64,000 bases of DNA. Source: Nemertoderma westbladi. Taxonomy: Eukaryota > Xenacoelomorpha > Nemertodermatida > Nemertodermatidae. Shown here piece by piece: positions 54,560-64,000 of this stretch (positions are counted from its first letter, which is position 1; each line of letters opens with the position of its first letter). Both the position numbers and the translations under genes were made by a program. The notes below the pieces were generated by a model that was not told where the DNA came from, did no database searches, and saw only the letters and a program-made list of their open reading frames with translations. Location of the stretch: the NCBI GenBank assembly GCA_032718475.1, contig JAUCBJ010002178.1, positions 38,219 to 102,218 of the forward strand, given 5' to 3'.

Positions 54560-56400
54560 GTAATAATCGTTGAAGCTTCAGATCCCGAGGATAATGATTA
54601 TAAAGGTATCTCCACCTCATGGGAAAGAGTTGTTTCTTCTTAAAGTATATCTATCTACCATATGAATGTCCAGACAATGGGGATGAATACATTGACTGCC
54701 TTGAAAAAAATGTAGCTATTACAGAAATGTCTGATATTAACGATGTCATGATAGCTGGGGATTTTAATGCCCATCCGTCGCGTGGTTTCTTTAGTGATCT
54801 AAGTGAGGTTTGTGCAGAAACTGGTCTATTCATCATCTGACACTGCCACAGGAGACCTTCACATATGTTAGCTCAGCCTCCGGTTCAGTCTCATGGTTAG
54901 ACCATGTTGTATGCTCTGGCTCAATGAAACACCGGGAGGAAGATTTGTCTGTTGACTACAGTTTTGACTGTTGATGACCATTTATATGTAATCATTAAGG
55001 TTTAAGATACGGCAGGTTGTCATATAATACATGGAAAAGGACCAGTTCCAAATGACACAGAAGGGTCGCCAGTATACTATCCAAGAATGCCTTGGGAGAA
55101 AGCGACCATGTTTAACCTTGGAAACTACAAGGCTGCCACCAACAATGCCAGTTCTGCTCTGGGGATTCTGTTGAATGCCTTATCATGTAGAGATCCCCAT
55201 TGTGCAAATGGGAATCACAGGGATGACCTCAACCTGCTGTATGAGAATATAACTGACATTCTTACTGAGTCGGCTGCGCAGTCAGTTCCCCATACCCAGG
55301 ATACATCTGGCAATGACAATACGCACAATGTACCCGGGTGAAATGATGAGGTAGACGAACTACATCAGTGCGCACGCGAGCGCCAGTGTTTCCTGGATTG
55401 GCGAGCGGATGGGGATACGTTCCAATTAATGACTCGCTCGCGGGCAAAGTTTAAACTTCGATTACGGGCCATTAAGCGTAATACAGACACTATTCAGAGC
55501 GATAATCTTGCTACATCTTTAGATGACAATGATTGTTATAAGTTCTGGGCAAATGTGCGAAAAAATAACCAATCTAAAGTGAAACCACCTGAAACAGTTG
55601 GATGTGTCACTGGGACATCCAATATAGCAAACATGTGGGGAGACCACTATAGGGGTATAATTAACAGGGTTAATGACTCACAATGTGATGTTAATGAGCT
55701 GAGTAAGACATTCGAAAAAATAAAGTGCAGCACTGAAATGCATTTCAATAATAATGAAATTGCAGAAAGCACCAGGACCTGAGTGGTTACAGGCTGAGCA
55801 TATTAAATATTCCTCAGATCGGCTGGTCACTGTGCTTTCATTGCTTTTTGCCAGTTTTAATATACATGGGTTTGTAACTAGCAGTTTAGTGAAGTCTAAT
55901 ATTTCACCGATTGTGAAAGATAAATCTGGTGTTAGTTCTGAAACTAGTAATTATCACCTTGTAGCGGTTGCCAATATTACTTGTAAGTTATATGAGTTAA
56001 TTATATTAGCTAGACTAGAATTATTATTAGAGACTACTGGCAACCAAATTGGTTTTATTTTATTCTTTAATTGTCAAGCTTAAGTAAAAAACCTTACCGG
56101 TAGGTATGCCAGTACAGTACGATACAAATACTAAAATAAAAAAGCAACTGACCATTACACGTTGCATGCAATCAGTAATCAGCTGATGGCTGTCAGCTGA
56201 TTACTGATTGCATGCAACGTCTAATGGTCAGTTGCTTTTTTATTTTAGTATTTGTATTGTACTGTACGGGCATACCTACCGGTAAGGTTTTTTACTTCAG
56301 CTTGACAATTAAAGAATAAAAGAATTGTATTAACTCAAGCATTTAATTATTAATTACAATTTGGTTTTAAAAAATTTCACGGTACCAAAAAATGTATATA
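54560..56400 (+). pseudogene. LINE (CR1/Jockey-group) endonuclease-RT fragment
   Basis: The plus strand shows, in successive frames, the endonuclease (YLPYECPDNGDEYI and VMIAGDFNAHPS at 54619-54840; then FTYVSSASGSVSWLDHVV), a linker with VPGWNDEVDELHQCARE (about 55330-55370), and the start of RT (APGPEWLQAEHIKYSSDRL and SNISPIVKD, to about 56050). Just past the palindrome at 56058-56321 the RT resumes with QFGFKKFHGT (near 56360) and soon ends at the piggyBac-like element. Several frameshifts and stops. The copy lies in the lectin-gene intron, antisense to it. Confidence 0.8.
56058..56321. repeat. 264-bp near-perfect palindrome (hairpin MITE)
   Basis: Arms of about 129 bp with a 6-base centre at 56187-56192 (after AGCTGA, before TCAGCT). 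Only a few mismatches are visible. Outer ends read TTTTATTCTTTAATTGTC. It splits the LINE RT frame. The target duplication was not resolved. Confidence 0.9.
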
Positions 56401-56437
56401 TATTATACATTTAAAGATTTTATTAATTTTTATTTAA

Positions 56438-56520
56438 CCCTATTAGTACCGGGCTATAAAATGTTGTACAAATACCGGGGGGGGGGGGGGGGGGGGTCAT
56501 CTAAAATCTACAAATATTTA
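56438..56520. mobile_element. piggyBac-like element D, left end
   Basis: It begins after TTAA (56434-56437) with CCCTATTAGTACCGGG, then a 20-G run (56477-56496), then ACGAAAACGTCT, as in element C from 62232. The match fades after about 56540. The stretch 56570-56770 is GC-rich with no clear frame. The right end was not found. Confidence 0.65.
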
Positions 56521-56769
56521 CGAAAACGTCTGATTTTTTGTTTGTACGTAGGTATTACTTGTCTGGGATGGCATGCATGACAGGGGTCTCGCGTGTGTAT
56601 TGGGGGTATTGATTGCTCTTCGCACTCCTTCGCTCCAGCTCCTTCTGCCTGCGAGGGGGTCGACGACCTTGGCGTGGCCTAGGGTTTGGTGATGGTGCGG
56701 GGTTACGGGGCTACAATCTGGCCGGGCAGTTCTTATGACGTAGTGGATTGCGCCATAACCATGGACAAC

Positions 56770-57190
56770 GAACTCAAATGTAGGAGTGCCTGACTTCTGG
56801 TTACATACGATACTTCAGGCTGAACTCGTACACTAACTATAAACTTAACTGGTTGAACTATTAATGTGCTTTTATATTATTATCTATTACTTTATACAGC
56901 AACTAATATTCACTTAGTAAGATCTCAAAAATATTACATGTAGAGTAATTATATAATAATAAGTTAATAGTTTAAAATTTAAGAATAAATGTTACTTTCT
57001 TTTTGTAAAAGAAATAGTTATTATTATCCGCCTTTTTGGAAGATTGATTGGATATTTGTAATTTAATTTATTGTTCGCACTATCGCTCCACTAATTATCC
57101 TTCTTAATGATTTATAAAAGACGTATAATGATATTTTGTATATAAATTAAGTACTTCATGTAGGCCAATACTTATACATTTATTTTATTA
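56770..57190. other. AT-rich intron sequence
   Basis: No frame or repeat of note. It lies between the piggyBac-like end and the TSP1-like exon. Confidence 0.4.
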
Positions 57191-57196
57191 CTTTAC

Positions 57197-57355
57197 CTGT
57201 TGGTACATACTGACAGATTTTATCACTACCAACGCATTGGTTTGGATATCCCGTATACCCCACAATGGGGTGACAGAAACGAGTCACAGCTCTTTGATTG
57301 TTACCACACTCACTATCCCATAGCCATTGGGTTGTGTATTCCGACCAGAAACTTG
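57197..57355 (-). CDS. TSP1-fucolectin gene exon (thrombospondin type 1-like repeat)
   Basis: 159 bp after a TTGTGTTGCAG acceptor, ending at a GTAAAG donor; both borders are phase 1, the usual symmetry of a shuffled extracellular module. It encodes 53 residues with SFWSEYTTQWLW, CGNNQRAVTRFC and a closing CVGSDKIC: the Trp cluster and the CG...R.xR.C core of thrombospondin type 1 repeats, with four Cys. Joined to the exon at 52985 the frame continues, so the protein would be TSP1-like repeat then FTP lectin domain, probably secreted. The first exon(s), with a signal peptide, were not found and may lie beyond 64000. Repeat type is likely, not certain. Confidence 0.7.
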
Positions 57356-57574
57356 CTGCAACACAATATAATGTTTATGTACAGTAGCCTAGGTTAACCT
57401 GTACTAAGTTAAGAATTATAAAATTTGTAAAAGCTTGTGCGTGCGTCCTTCTATGTGCATTTGAATTGCCGCCAAGCTCTTTCTTTCTATTCTTTTCTAA
57501 ATGGGAAACAGCCTTATACTATTTGGACACTATGCTCCTGCCACGTTAACATTTGCCTGATCTTCAGGCTACCC

Positions 57575-58790
57575 CATTTGTGGCATTCCATATATTCAGT
57601 GATGCAAGCTGTTTAGGCATGGGAGCAGTTGCATATCTCTGTTGGGATGATGACCGGAATATTGGTACTACATAGTTAGGCAGCAAAACTCATATCATGC
57701 CTACAAAAGGACCACCCATCCATACCCAGAGCAGAATTGCAAGCTGCAATATATGCTGTTGATTAGCTAGAACTCTACTGTACATAAAAAACTCATATGG
57801 GCTGAGGCAGTTCTTCAGTACTTACATAACGAGACTACTCAGTTTGTAGTTTATGTTGCAAAGGTTCAAGGTATTCTTTCATTCTCCACTGTTGTAGCTC
57901 AGTGGATGGAGGCATGTACCAGGCGACCAACTCCCTGCCAATTCCCCATTTACTTTGTGACAAATTCTTAGAGTGTAAACTTTGGTTCGATGTGCCAGAA
58001 TTCTTAGAATCCGTGAAGATATACGAAATTTAAAGAAATTTTTTTTGCCGTATTTTTTTACCATTTGGCAACTTTTGTGCACTGGTAGAACAATGAAATC
58101 TAAAAAAAGTAAAAAACGCACCGCCCTAATAAACATTGGGCGATAATATTTCCATGGTTTACAACTAGAGCTGTGTATCTTGATGTTGTCGATCATCCTG
58201 ACATGCAAAGCTTTATGCTTTGTCTTCAGCGTTTGTAGCATCGACAGGGGGTGCAACCAAATATCGTTCAGACTGTGGCTCTAACTTCTAACTTTATTGC
58301 AGCTCCCAAGAGAACTGCAGCAGTTCATTGAGAACCGGAATGAACCTGTTCTTAAACAGAAGTTGGTTGATTTCCAGTTGATCTATCAACCCTGGCACTT
58401 TAACCCACCCCATGCTCCATTGTATGGTGGTGCCTACTGTACGAGTGGTTAATTCATTAAATCACAGCTGCTTTGACAAATATAATGCCATCAATACAAG
58501 ATTTTTTTGATGAGATGTTCCATACACTCCTTTTAGAGATTGCATACTCTATTAACCACCGGCCATTAATCCGAATATCAAATGATCCGGATGACATAGA
58601 GGCAATAACCCCTGCCCATTTTATACATTTGCGAGTGCGAGTCCATCTTCCCTGATTATGGGAGGCTACTGTACCTCGCATCGTATCCCAGGGAGCGGTG
58701 TTAAACTGGGATGGTAATAATGGGCCTCGCCCTGATTATTTTGTTTATTATCTGATAATTGACTGCCAATCTCGGTAGATAGCAGCCCAC
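57575..58790 (+). pseudogene. Third BEL/Pao element, heavily decayed RNase H-integrase
   Basis: The plus strand holds pieces in changing frames with stops. They are an RNase H start (FHIFSDASCLGMGAVAYL near 57590), a Pao-type motif (SIPRAELQAAIYAVD near 57715), HNETTQFVVYVAKVQG (near 57825) and an integrase core with TTRAVYLDVV (near 58165). FNPPHAPLYGGAY (near 58395) and NHRPLIRISNDPDDIEAITPAHF (58555-58630) follow. The order matches BEL/Pao. No LTR or Gag was seen. Much older than the other two copies. Confidence 0.8.
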
Positions 58791-58799
58791 ACATTTCCT

Positions 58800-59260
58800 A
58801 CTTTCTATTGAGGGTGATTTTTATTGTCCGTTTAAATCACTCATTATGTCCGTTTATTTTGACTTTTTATGTCCGTTTTATTTTCTATGCTACCGGTTTC
58901 TCTACTTCTGTTATCTTAGGCTATCAGTAACGGTATAAGTAGGAGATCAGTTAGCTCTATTGTTGGTAAGCCATCGCCATAGATAATTGATACATATCTG
59001 GATAATGCATTTAAAATGGATCATGACTACTGTAATGTTATGGGTAAAGCTGTAGTGGTACCTCTAAATCTATAATGTAGTTCTAAACTAACAGATCAGT
59101 CCACATACAATGTGTTCGAAAAATATACTTATTCCCCATGTGATAGCGAAAACACACTGATATCAAAATATCGGACCGGTTTTAACTAAAAAGCAAAGAG
59201 GTTGTCCCAATAAAGGATATATACAACTGTACAATATAATGTAAAATAATGCCGTAAAAT
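58800..59260. other. No recognised feature
   Basis: AT-rich with a short local repeat of TATGTCCGTTTATTTT near 58845-58880. No exon candidate found. Confidence 0.4.
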
Positions 59261-59264
59261 GCAC

Positions 59265-59490
59265 CTTTCCCTGAATTGGTAAAGTGGTATCGTAATTGTT
59301 TTGGTTAAAAATTACGTTTCTGTAACCTGCTCCTTTCCCAAATTGGTAAAGCGATCGTTTATAGTTTTGGTTAAAAAAAACCCCGCTTCTGTAACCTGCT
59401 ACTTTCCCTCAATTGGTAATTGCGATCGTTTATTATTGTTTTGGTGAGAAAAGCCCGCTTCTGTAACCTGCTCCTTTCCCCCAATACGTA
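59265..59490. repeat. Second 72-bp satellite array (three units)
   Basis: TGTAACCTGCTCCTTTCCC occurs near 59321, 59390 and 59462, with CAATTGGTAA and TGTTTTGGTTA words between, as in 48890-49545. Confidence 0.85.
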
Positions 59491-59499
59491 TATATATAT

Positions 59500-59690
59500 A
59501 AGCTTTCCCACTATTAGGGCCACCTTTTAAAAGTCCAATGGCCCTTAAATGCCTTGGGCTTGGAGCAATGGCCCGAATCCTACTACGATGGCCCAAAAGG
59601 TACACGTCCTCTTAGGGCAAATATGGCCCACCTAGAACAAAATGGCCCAATCTAGGCATAATGCCCCAAAATAAACAATTACAAGGAAAT
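59500..59690. repeat. Degenerate ATGGCCC-word repeat
   Basis: ATGGCCC or AGGGCCA words recur every 20-40 bp. Related GTGGC(T/C)C words fill 61300-61740 on the far side of a 1.6-kb AT-rich region; the two could be ends of one element. Confidence 0.45.
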
Positions 59691-60532
59691 TGCCTTTAGT
59701 TCTTATGAATTTAACTTGCACCCCTAGCGGTAAACAATAGTATTTATTATCAATTTAATTCTACAGCCAAAAATGCCTTTGCAGATATTTTAAAAAATAT
59801 ATATATCTACAATAACGCATACAATTCACTTTTGTGTAATTTCTGATTATGAGTTGTACAATAAGTAGTTTTTAGACGATTTTAAGTCTTTCGTTATAGA
59901 TAATTATTATCACTTATGACCGACAGTCAAAAACGCGGATGTGATTTCTCGAGTTAATGGCGCAAAGTGACCGGAAACACAAAATATGTGTTTTTTAGAT
60001 GATTTAAAAAATTAATTTATTTAAATTTCAAACATTAGTGGCGGTGTTTTCTACCCAAAACAATAAACAATACCTTTTCACTAATGGTCAATTTGCGCCA
60101 CTATTTGGATGTCTCAGCCGTTTGAAGATCGAAATTTGTGCAAAACAAAATATGTTAAATTGTAAATAACAATACTGTAAATAACAACAGGTTTTAATAA
60201 ATTCTCACTGACAAGCGATTAAAATTTGTGCTTTTTTAAGAAATAATGTATGACCGTTCGGTACCTCTAGGAAGGATAACTTATCACTATTTCGCGTACT
60301 ATACACTTCATTATTAACATTTTGTCATTGGTGGGGGATTAGTTTATAGACTAGCCTAAATACATCTTACGACCCCTACGAATTCCATCCCCCACCAGTA
60401 ATTCATATATTGGAGACATAAATGTAGACGTTTTGCCTCTTACCCTAATGTAACAATTATCTATAGGCCTATTAAATATAATGTGCATTTTATCCCGTAT
60501 TAATTAAATCTAATAACTATTTACATCATTGT

Positions 60533-60655
60533 GTGCAAAGTAGCACTTCGCAGCGTTATGACCCGAGTTTATTTATGTACCGAGCGAGCGCAGCGAGGGA
60601 GGTTTACATCAATAAACAAGGGTCTTTAACGCTGAAAAGTGACCTTTGCAAGCAA
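60533..60655. repeat. Hairpin with about 48-bp arms
   Basis: GCAAAGTAGCACTTCGCAGC (60536) pairs imperfectly with the reverse complement ending near 60650, around a GAGCGAGCGCAGCGAGG centre. A related inverted segment occurs near 61150-61245. Confidence 0.7.
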
Positions 60656-61171
60656 TGATGTATGTAATTTTGTTACATTATGTCAACTTATCAGCGTTCG
60701 GTTTGTGAAGAAAGGATTTTATGGTTGCTCATTTATACATTTTAATCATGTACTATATCGAATATAAGTGAAATTTATTAACAGGTACACTGGTACACAG
60801 TATTAATTATACATTTAAATTAATTAAAGTTTATTGGAAGTTATCTCCTGCTTGGATGTGATAAATCATTAATCCATCTTGACTATAGTCGACTGAAGCA
60901 AACTTATTCACCGTCTGTGTCCGTTCAGTTTTACTGAACACTGTCGTCACTTTCTTTGGTTAATTTAGTGTCTTCTATTGGACGTTTCGCCATAATAGAT
61001 TACAGTACATGTTAAACAATTATTTACATCCAGTAGCTAGTCCCGTCACTGCAAATTGGATAATAAAGCTGCAATCATTAACATAAATGGAAATAATACA
61101 TTCTGGAATACGGTAATTGAAGTTGTTTCCATGTCATTGATTACTTTGCAACGTTCCGTCCTATAGGCCGC

Positions 61172-61200
61172 AACGCTGCAAAGTAGTACTTTGCAGCGTT
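61172..61200. repeat. Perfect palindrome, 14-bp arms
   Basis: AACGCTGCAAAGTA, one central G, and its exact complement. The words are shared with the hairpin at 60533-60655, and TTTGTTACATTATGTCAACTT near 60671 recurs inverted near 61227, so 60533-61250 may be one inverted-repeat element. Confidence 0.85.
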
Positions 61201-61304
61201 ATGAGTAATTCACCAGAACGCTGTTAAGTTGACATAATGTAACAAAACATATTGTAACAAACATTTTATTTTTTTATTTTTAGATAATCTAAATAATATT
61301 TGTC

Positions 61305-61740
61305 ATTTGGGTGGCTCCAAGGGGACATTGTCTTGTAAGAACCCTTATATTTTTTAGTGGCCCTTTATGAACAGTGACTAATTAAGGCCATTTCGAACTT
61401 TTAGCTCAAATGGAACATGGTCTTGCATGGGCCATTGCCTTTTCAAAGGCGTTTGATACAAATTAGCTAATATCGGGCCACATTATAGTTGAGTGGCTCC
61501 AAGCGACACTATCCAATATGGGCCATTTCAGATTTGAATGGCTTTAAGGGAAAATTGCCTAATATATATGAAATATATTTCATATTTAAGTGGCTCTAAT
61601 GGACAATGTCTTGTAAGAGCCATTTCATTTTTTGGTGGCCCGTTATGAACAGTGTCCAATAGAGGTCATTTTGAATTTTAGTGGCTCCAATGGAATATTG
61701 TATTGCATGGGACAATCCTCTTTATAGGTTTTTATAAATA
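61305..61740. repeat. Tandem repeat, unit about 278 bp
   Basis: GTGGCTC(C/T)AA(G/T)GG(G)ACA..TGTCTTGTAAGA begins copies near 61311 and 61589, each followed by TTTTTGGTGGCCC- or TTTTTAGTGGCCC-like and ATGAACAGTG words. About 1.6 copies. Confidence 0.65.
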
Positions 61741-62062
61741 TATTCAAATTAAATTAAACAGTATTAGATAAAGCGGTTTTTTTGTGAGAGACATCCAGAA
61801 GTCCAATTTTACTTTCGAAAAATAGCTTTTATCATGAGGTTTTTATTCTAGAACATTTAACATTTTGACAGTAAGATTGTAGCTAGAAATTTTGAAAAAC
61901 AACAATAAAACAACAAATAATAAACAACAACAATAAAAATTTAAAATTTAAAAAAAAATTCTTGTTGAAATTACTTTAATCATTGCTTTTATTATTTATT
62001 AGCTACCATAAATTTTACTAGATATCATGATAATTTAATTGAAAAATTTCAAAAATTTTAAG

Positions 62063-63782
62063 ACCGCGTTTACACTACCGAGTCAAAGTCAAGGTCAAAT
62101 TCAAAAGAAAATAAATATAGCTAGCTAGCAATAATAAATAATAATACATTATATAGGCCTAATATAATACATAAGTGCATTCTAGAAAAAATTAATTTCA
62201 TGTGATATGTTTTACATTTTGTCTTTTAAAACCCTATTAGTACCGGGTTATAAAATGCTGTACAAATACCGGGGTGGGGGGGGGGGGGGGGGGGTCATAT
62301 TGACCCCTCCCTCTAAAATATACAAATATTAACGAAAACGTCTAAATTTACTGGGGTGGTAATATTGCAGCACCAAAATTACAAGTAGTGCACAATTTTC
62401 ACAAAATTTGAAAGTTACATTTTTCGGCTAATTGTTTTTCAAAATAGGTTTTCTGGGGCGCAAATAATACATTGGAAAATATTTAAAAATGATATGATTA
62501 CCATAAATGGCTGTTTAGTCCTCTCTGCGTAGGAAAAAAATGAAAAAACAAGTAACCAGCACTTTTCAGTTAGAACACAAAATTTTTAATTCACTTATAT
62601 GATGCTATAAATTCACATTTTCAGGTTTTCTAGGGCGCTGATTCTAATGGAATACATTTCAAATATGCCAGATCATTGCTACTTGTATTTTTCGGCGTAA
62701 TTTGACAAATTTTGGTGCTAGCACCAAATTTCGTACCCATCACCAAAAAGTACAAGTTTGCGAGGTCCAGTGCTGTTTTTATTGATTCTATCGGATTCAG
62801 GACCCTCATAAACCCGTATAACGCAAGAAACAAGATGATACTATCTACTGATCAATTTACTCATTTTCCAAAATTTGGTGCTGGCACAATAATTTTCACC
62901 CACCGGCGAAAAATACAAGTTTGAAAACTCTTATGAAATTTTTACTGTTTCCATTGAATTCAGAACCCTAACAAACCCGTATAACGCAAGAAACAAGATG
63001 GCACAATCAATTGATATATTTGATGGTTTTCAAAATTTGGTGCTAGTCTACCACATTTTGCACCCACTTCCGAAAAATACAAGTTTGAGATGTCTAGTTC
63101 GATAATTATATATTCCATTGAATTCAAAACAGCCATAAACCTCTAAAATGCAAGAAATAAATTGTCACAAGCAATTTTATCTATTGAATGGATTTTCAAA
63201 ATTTCGTGCTAGCACCAAAATTTGCACACAGCACCGAAAAATACAAGTTTGATACGCTTGGTGCAACTCGTATATATTTAATCGAAACCAGAACCCCAAA
63301 AAACCCCAATTGCGTAAAAAAAAAGTTTCAAACAATCAATTTACAAAATTGACATATTTCAAAATTTGGTGCTGGCACCAAAATTTGGCACCCGCCGAAA
63401 AAAACAAGTTTGAAATTTTTAAATCAATTTATATGAATTCCATCCAATTGCTAAGACCAAAAAACCGGTGTAAATAAAAAATAGAGATGTTACAATTCAT
63501 ATTTAATGAAATGTAATTTTCAAAAAACGTTTAAAAAAAAGTGCCAAAAGTAGGGTTAAAAAATGGTGCTATAACTCGAAAACTACCCAATATTTTTGAA
63601 AACGGTTTTCACTACTAGGAATACAATAGATTTTTAGGAAAAGTCATCAAATTTCAGATTCCCAACTGCGTTTGTTTCAGAATTATAATAAAAAAACCAC
63701 GTGTCATATTGGCCCCCTCCACCCCAGGTTTAATAGGGTTAACTTTGACTTTGACTCAGTAGTGTGAACCCGGCCTAAAAAG
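62063..63782. mobile_element. Inverted-repeat element FB-3 (candidate) split by piggyBac-like element C
   Basis: Left: ACACTACCGAGTCAAAGTCA (62072 on). Right: the inverted counterpart GACTTTGACTCAGTAGTGTG (63748-63767). The left part continues into TAGCTAGCTAGC (62117-62128), as in FB-1 and FB-2. TTCTAGAACATT words lie outside at 61847 and 63866. Element boundaries are uncertain. Confidence 0.5.
62232..63738. mobile_element. piggyBac-like element C, full length
   Basis: Ends are CCCTATTAGTACCGGG at left and ...GGTTTAATAGGG before TTAA (63739-63742) at right; the left TTAA is present as TTAAAA (62226-62231). Near the left end is a 19-G run (62276-62294), followed by TCATATTGACCCC. The interior has many variants of a 120-bp block with CACCAAA(A)TTTG and ACCGAAAAATACAAGTTTG words (62700-63400). 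About 1.17 kb of it matches element B (13081-14115) in reverse. No transposase frame. Confidence 0.8.
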
Positions 63783-64000
63783 TTATTTTATTCATTTTAT
63801 ATACGTATTATATCCATCCCGTTCTTTTTAAATACTAACCAGGCCTTTGTCTAAAAAAATATTTGTTCTAGAACATTAATTTTTTCAAAATATAATGGCT
63901 AAATTTCAAAAAAAAGAAATTATAAAAAACTAGCTAGTATATATAATTTGGTGAGGGGTGTATGCATACTGAACCAGTACCCACTATTTTACAGTCAAAA
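63783..64000. other. Foldback-like AT-rich flank
   Basis: Contains GTTCTAGAACATT (63865-63877) and CTAGCTAG (63930), the two words that mark the inner arms of the foldback elements. The window ends before any array appears. Confidence 0.4.

Noticed and set aside
56570-56770. GC-rich patch as a piggyBac transposase remnant
   Set aside because: The minus-strand frames have basic stretches but no transposase motif that I can recognise.

Overview
This is eukaryotic, AT-rich, very transposon-dense DNA. Spliced exons with GT-AG borders, introns full of nested repeats, and a lectin domain typical of marine invertebrates suggest a metazoan, perhaps a deuterostome such as an echinoderm or hemichordate; the clade is inference. 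There are no bacterial operons, CRISPR arrays or rRNA genes.

Host gene: three minus-strand exons fit together in phase. A thrombospondin-type-1-like exon (57355-57197, phase 1/1) is followed by the first half (52985-52747, phase 1/0) and second half (19894-19688, phase 0 to stop) of a fucolectin/tachylectin-4 (FTP) domain. If they are one gene, its last intron is about 32.8 kb. It holds a nearly intact BEL/Pao retrotransposon, an older broken BEL/Pao, a retroelement tail joined to an alpha-tubulin C-terminus, and a LINE split by a foldback element.

Layout. 1-3.9 kb: mostly unassigned, with a relic of an RTE-like LINE. 3.9-11.3 kb: a decayed minus-strand Ty3/gypsy element, split by a foldback element (6.3-7.4 kb), a TTAA-flanked piggyBac-like non-autonomous element (7.6-9.0 kb) and a plus-strand LINE fragment (9.7-10.9 kb). 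12-14.1 kb: a long-TIR element and a truncated piggyBac-like copy. 14.5-16.2 kb: an RTE-like reverse transcriptase ORF. 16.8-18.4 kb: a large inverted repeat and a tandem array. 19.4-19.9 kb: last exon of the lectin gene, with a 3' UTR minisatellite copied from its own coding end. 20-25 kb: MITEs, microsatellites and a tRNA-like sequence. 25.08-32.95 kb: young BEL/Pao with 441-bp LTRs and a 5-bp target duplication. 33-38.7 kb: old minus-strand BEL/Pao. 40.8-42.4 kb: retroelement C-terminus plus tubulin tail. 43-49.6 kb: hairpins and tandem repeats. 49.6-52.5 kb: LINE 3' end with a foldback insertion. 52.7-57.4 kb: two lectin-gene exons, with an 18/21-bp minisatellite and a second LINE between them. 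57.5-58.8 kb: a third, very decayed BEL/Pao. 59-64 kb: arrays, hairpins, and a piggyBac-like copy nested in another inverted-repeat element.

Recurring themes are foldback elements whose arms are minisatellites and whose inner borders carry a heat-shock-element-like motif, TTAA elements with long G or C runs near their ends, and insertions nested with recognisable target duplications. Protein identities rest on motif recognition by eye; no database search was run.
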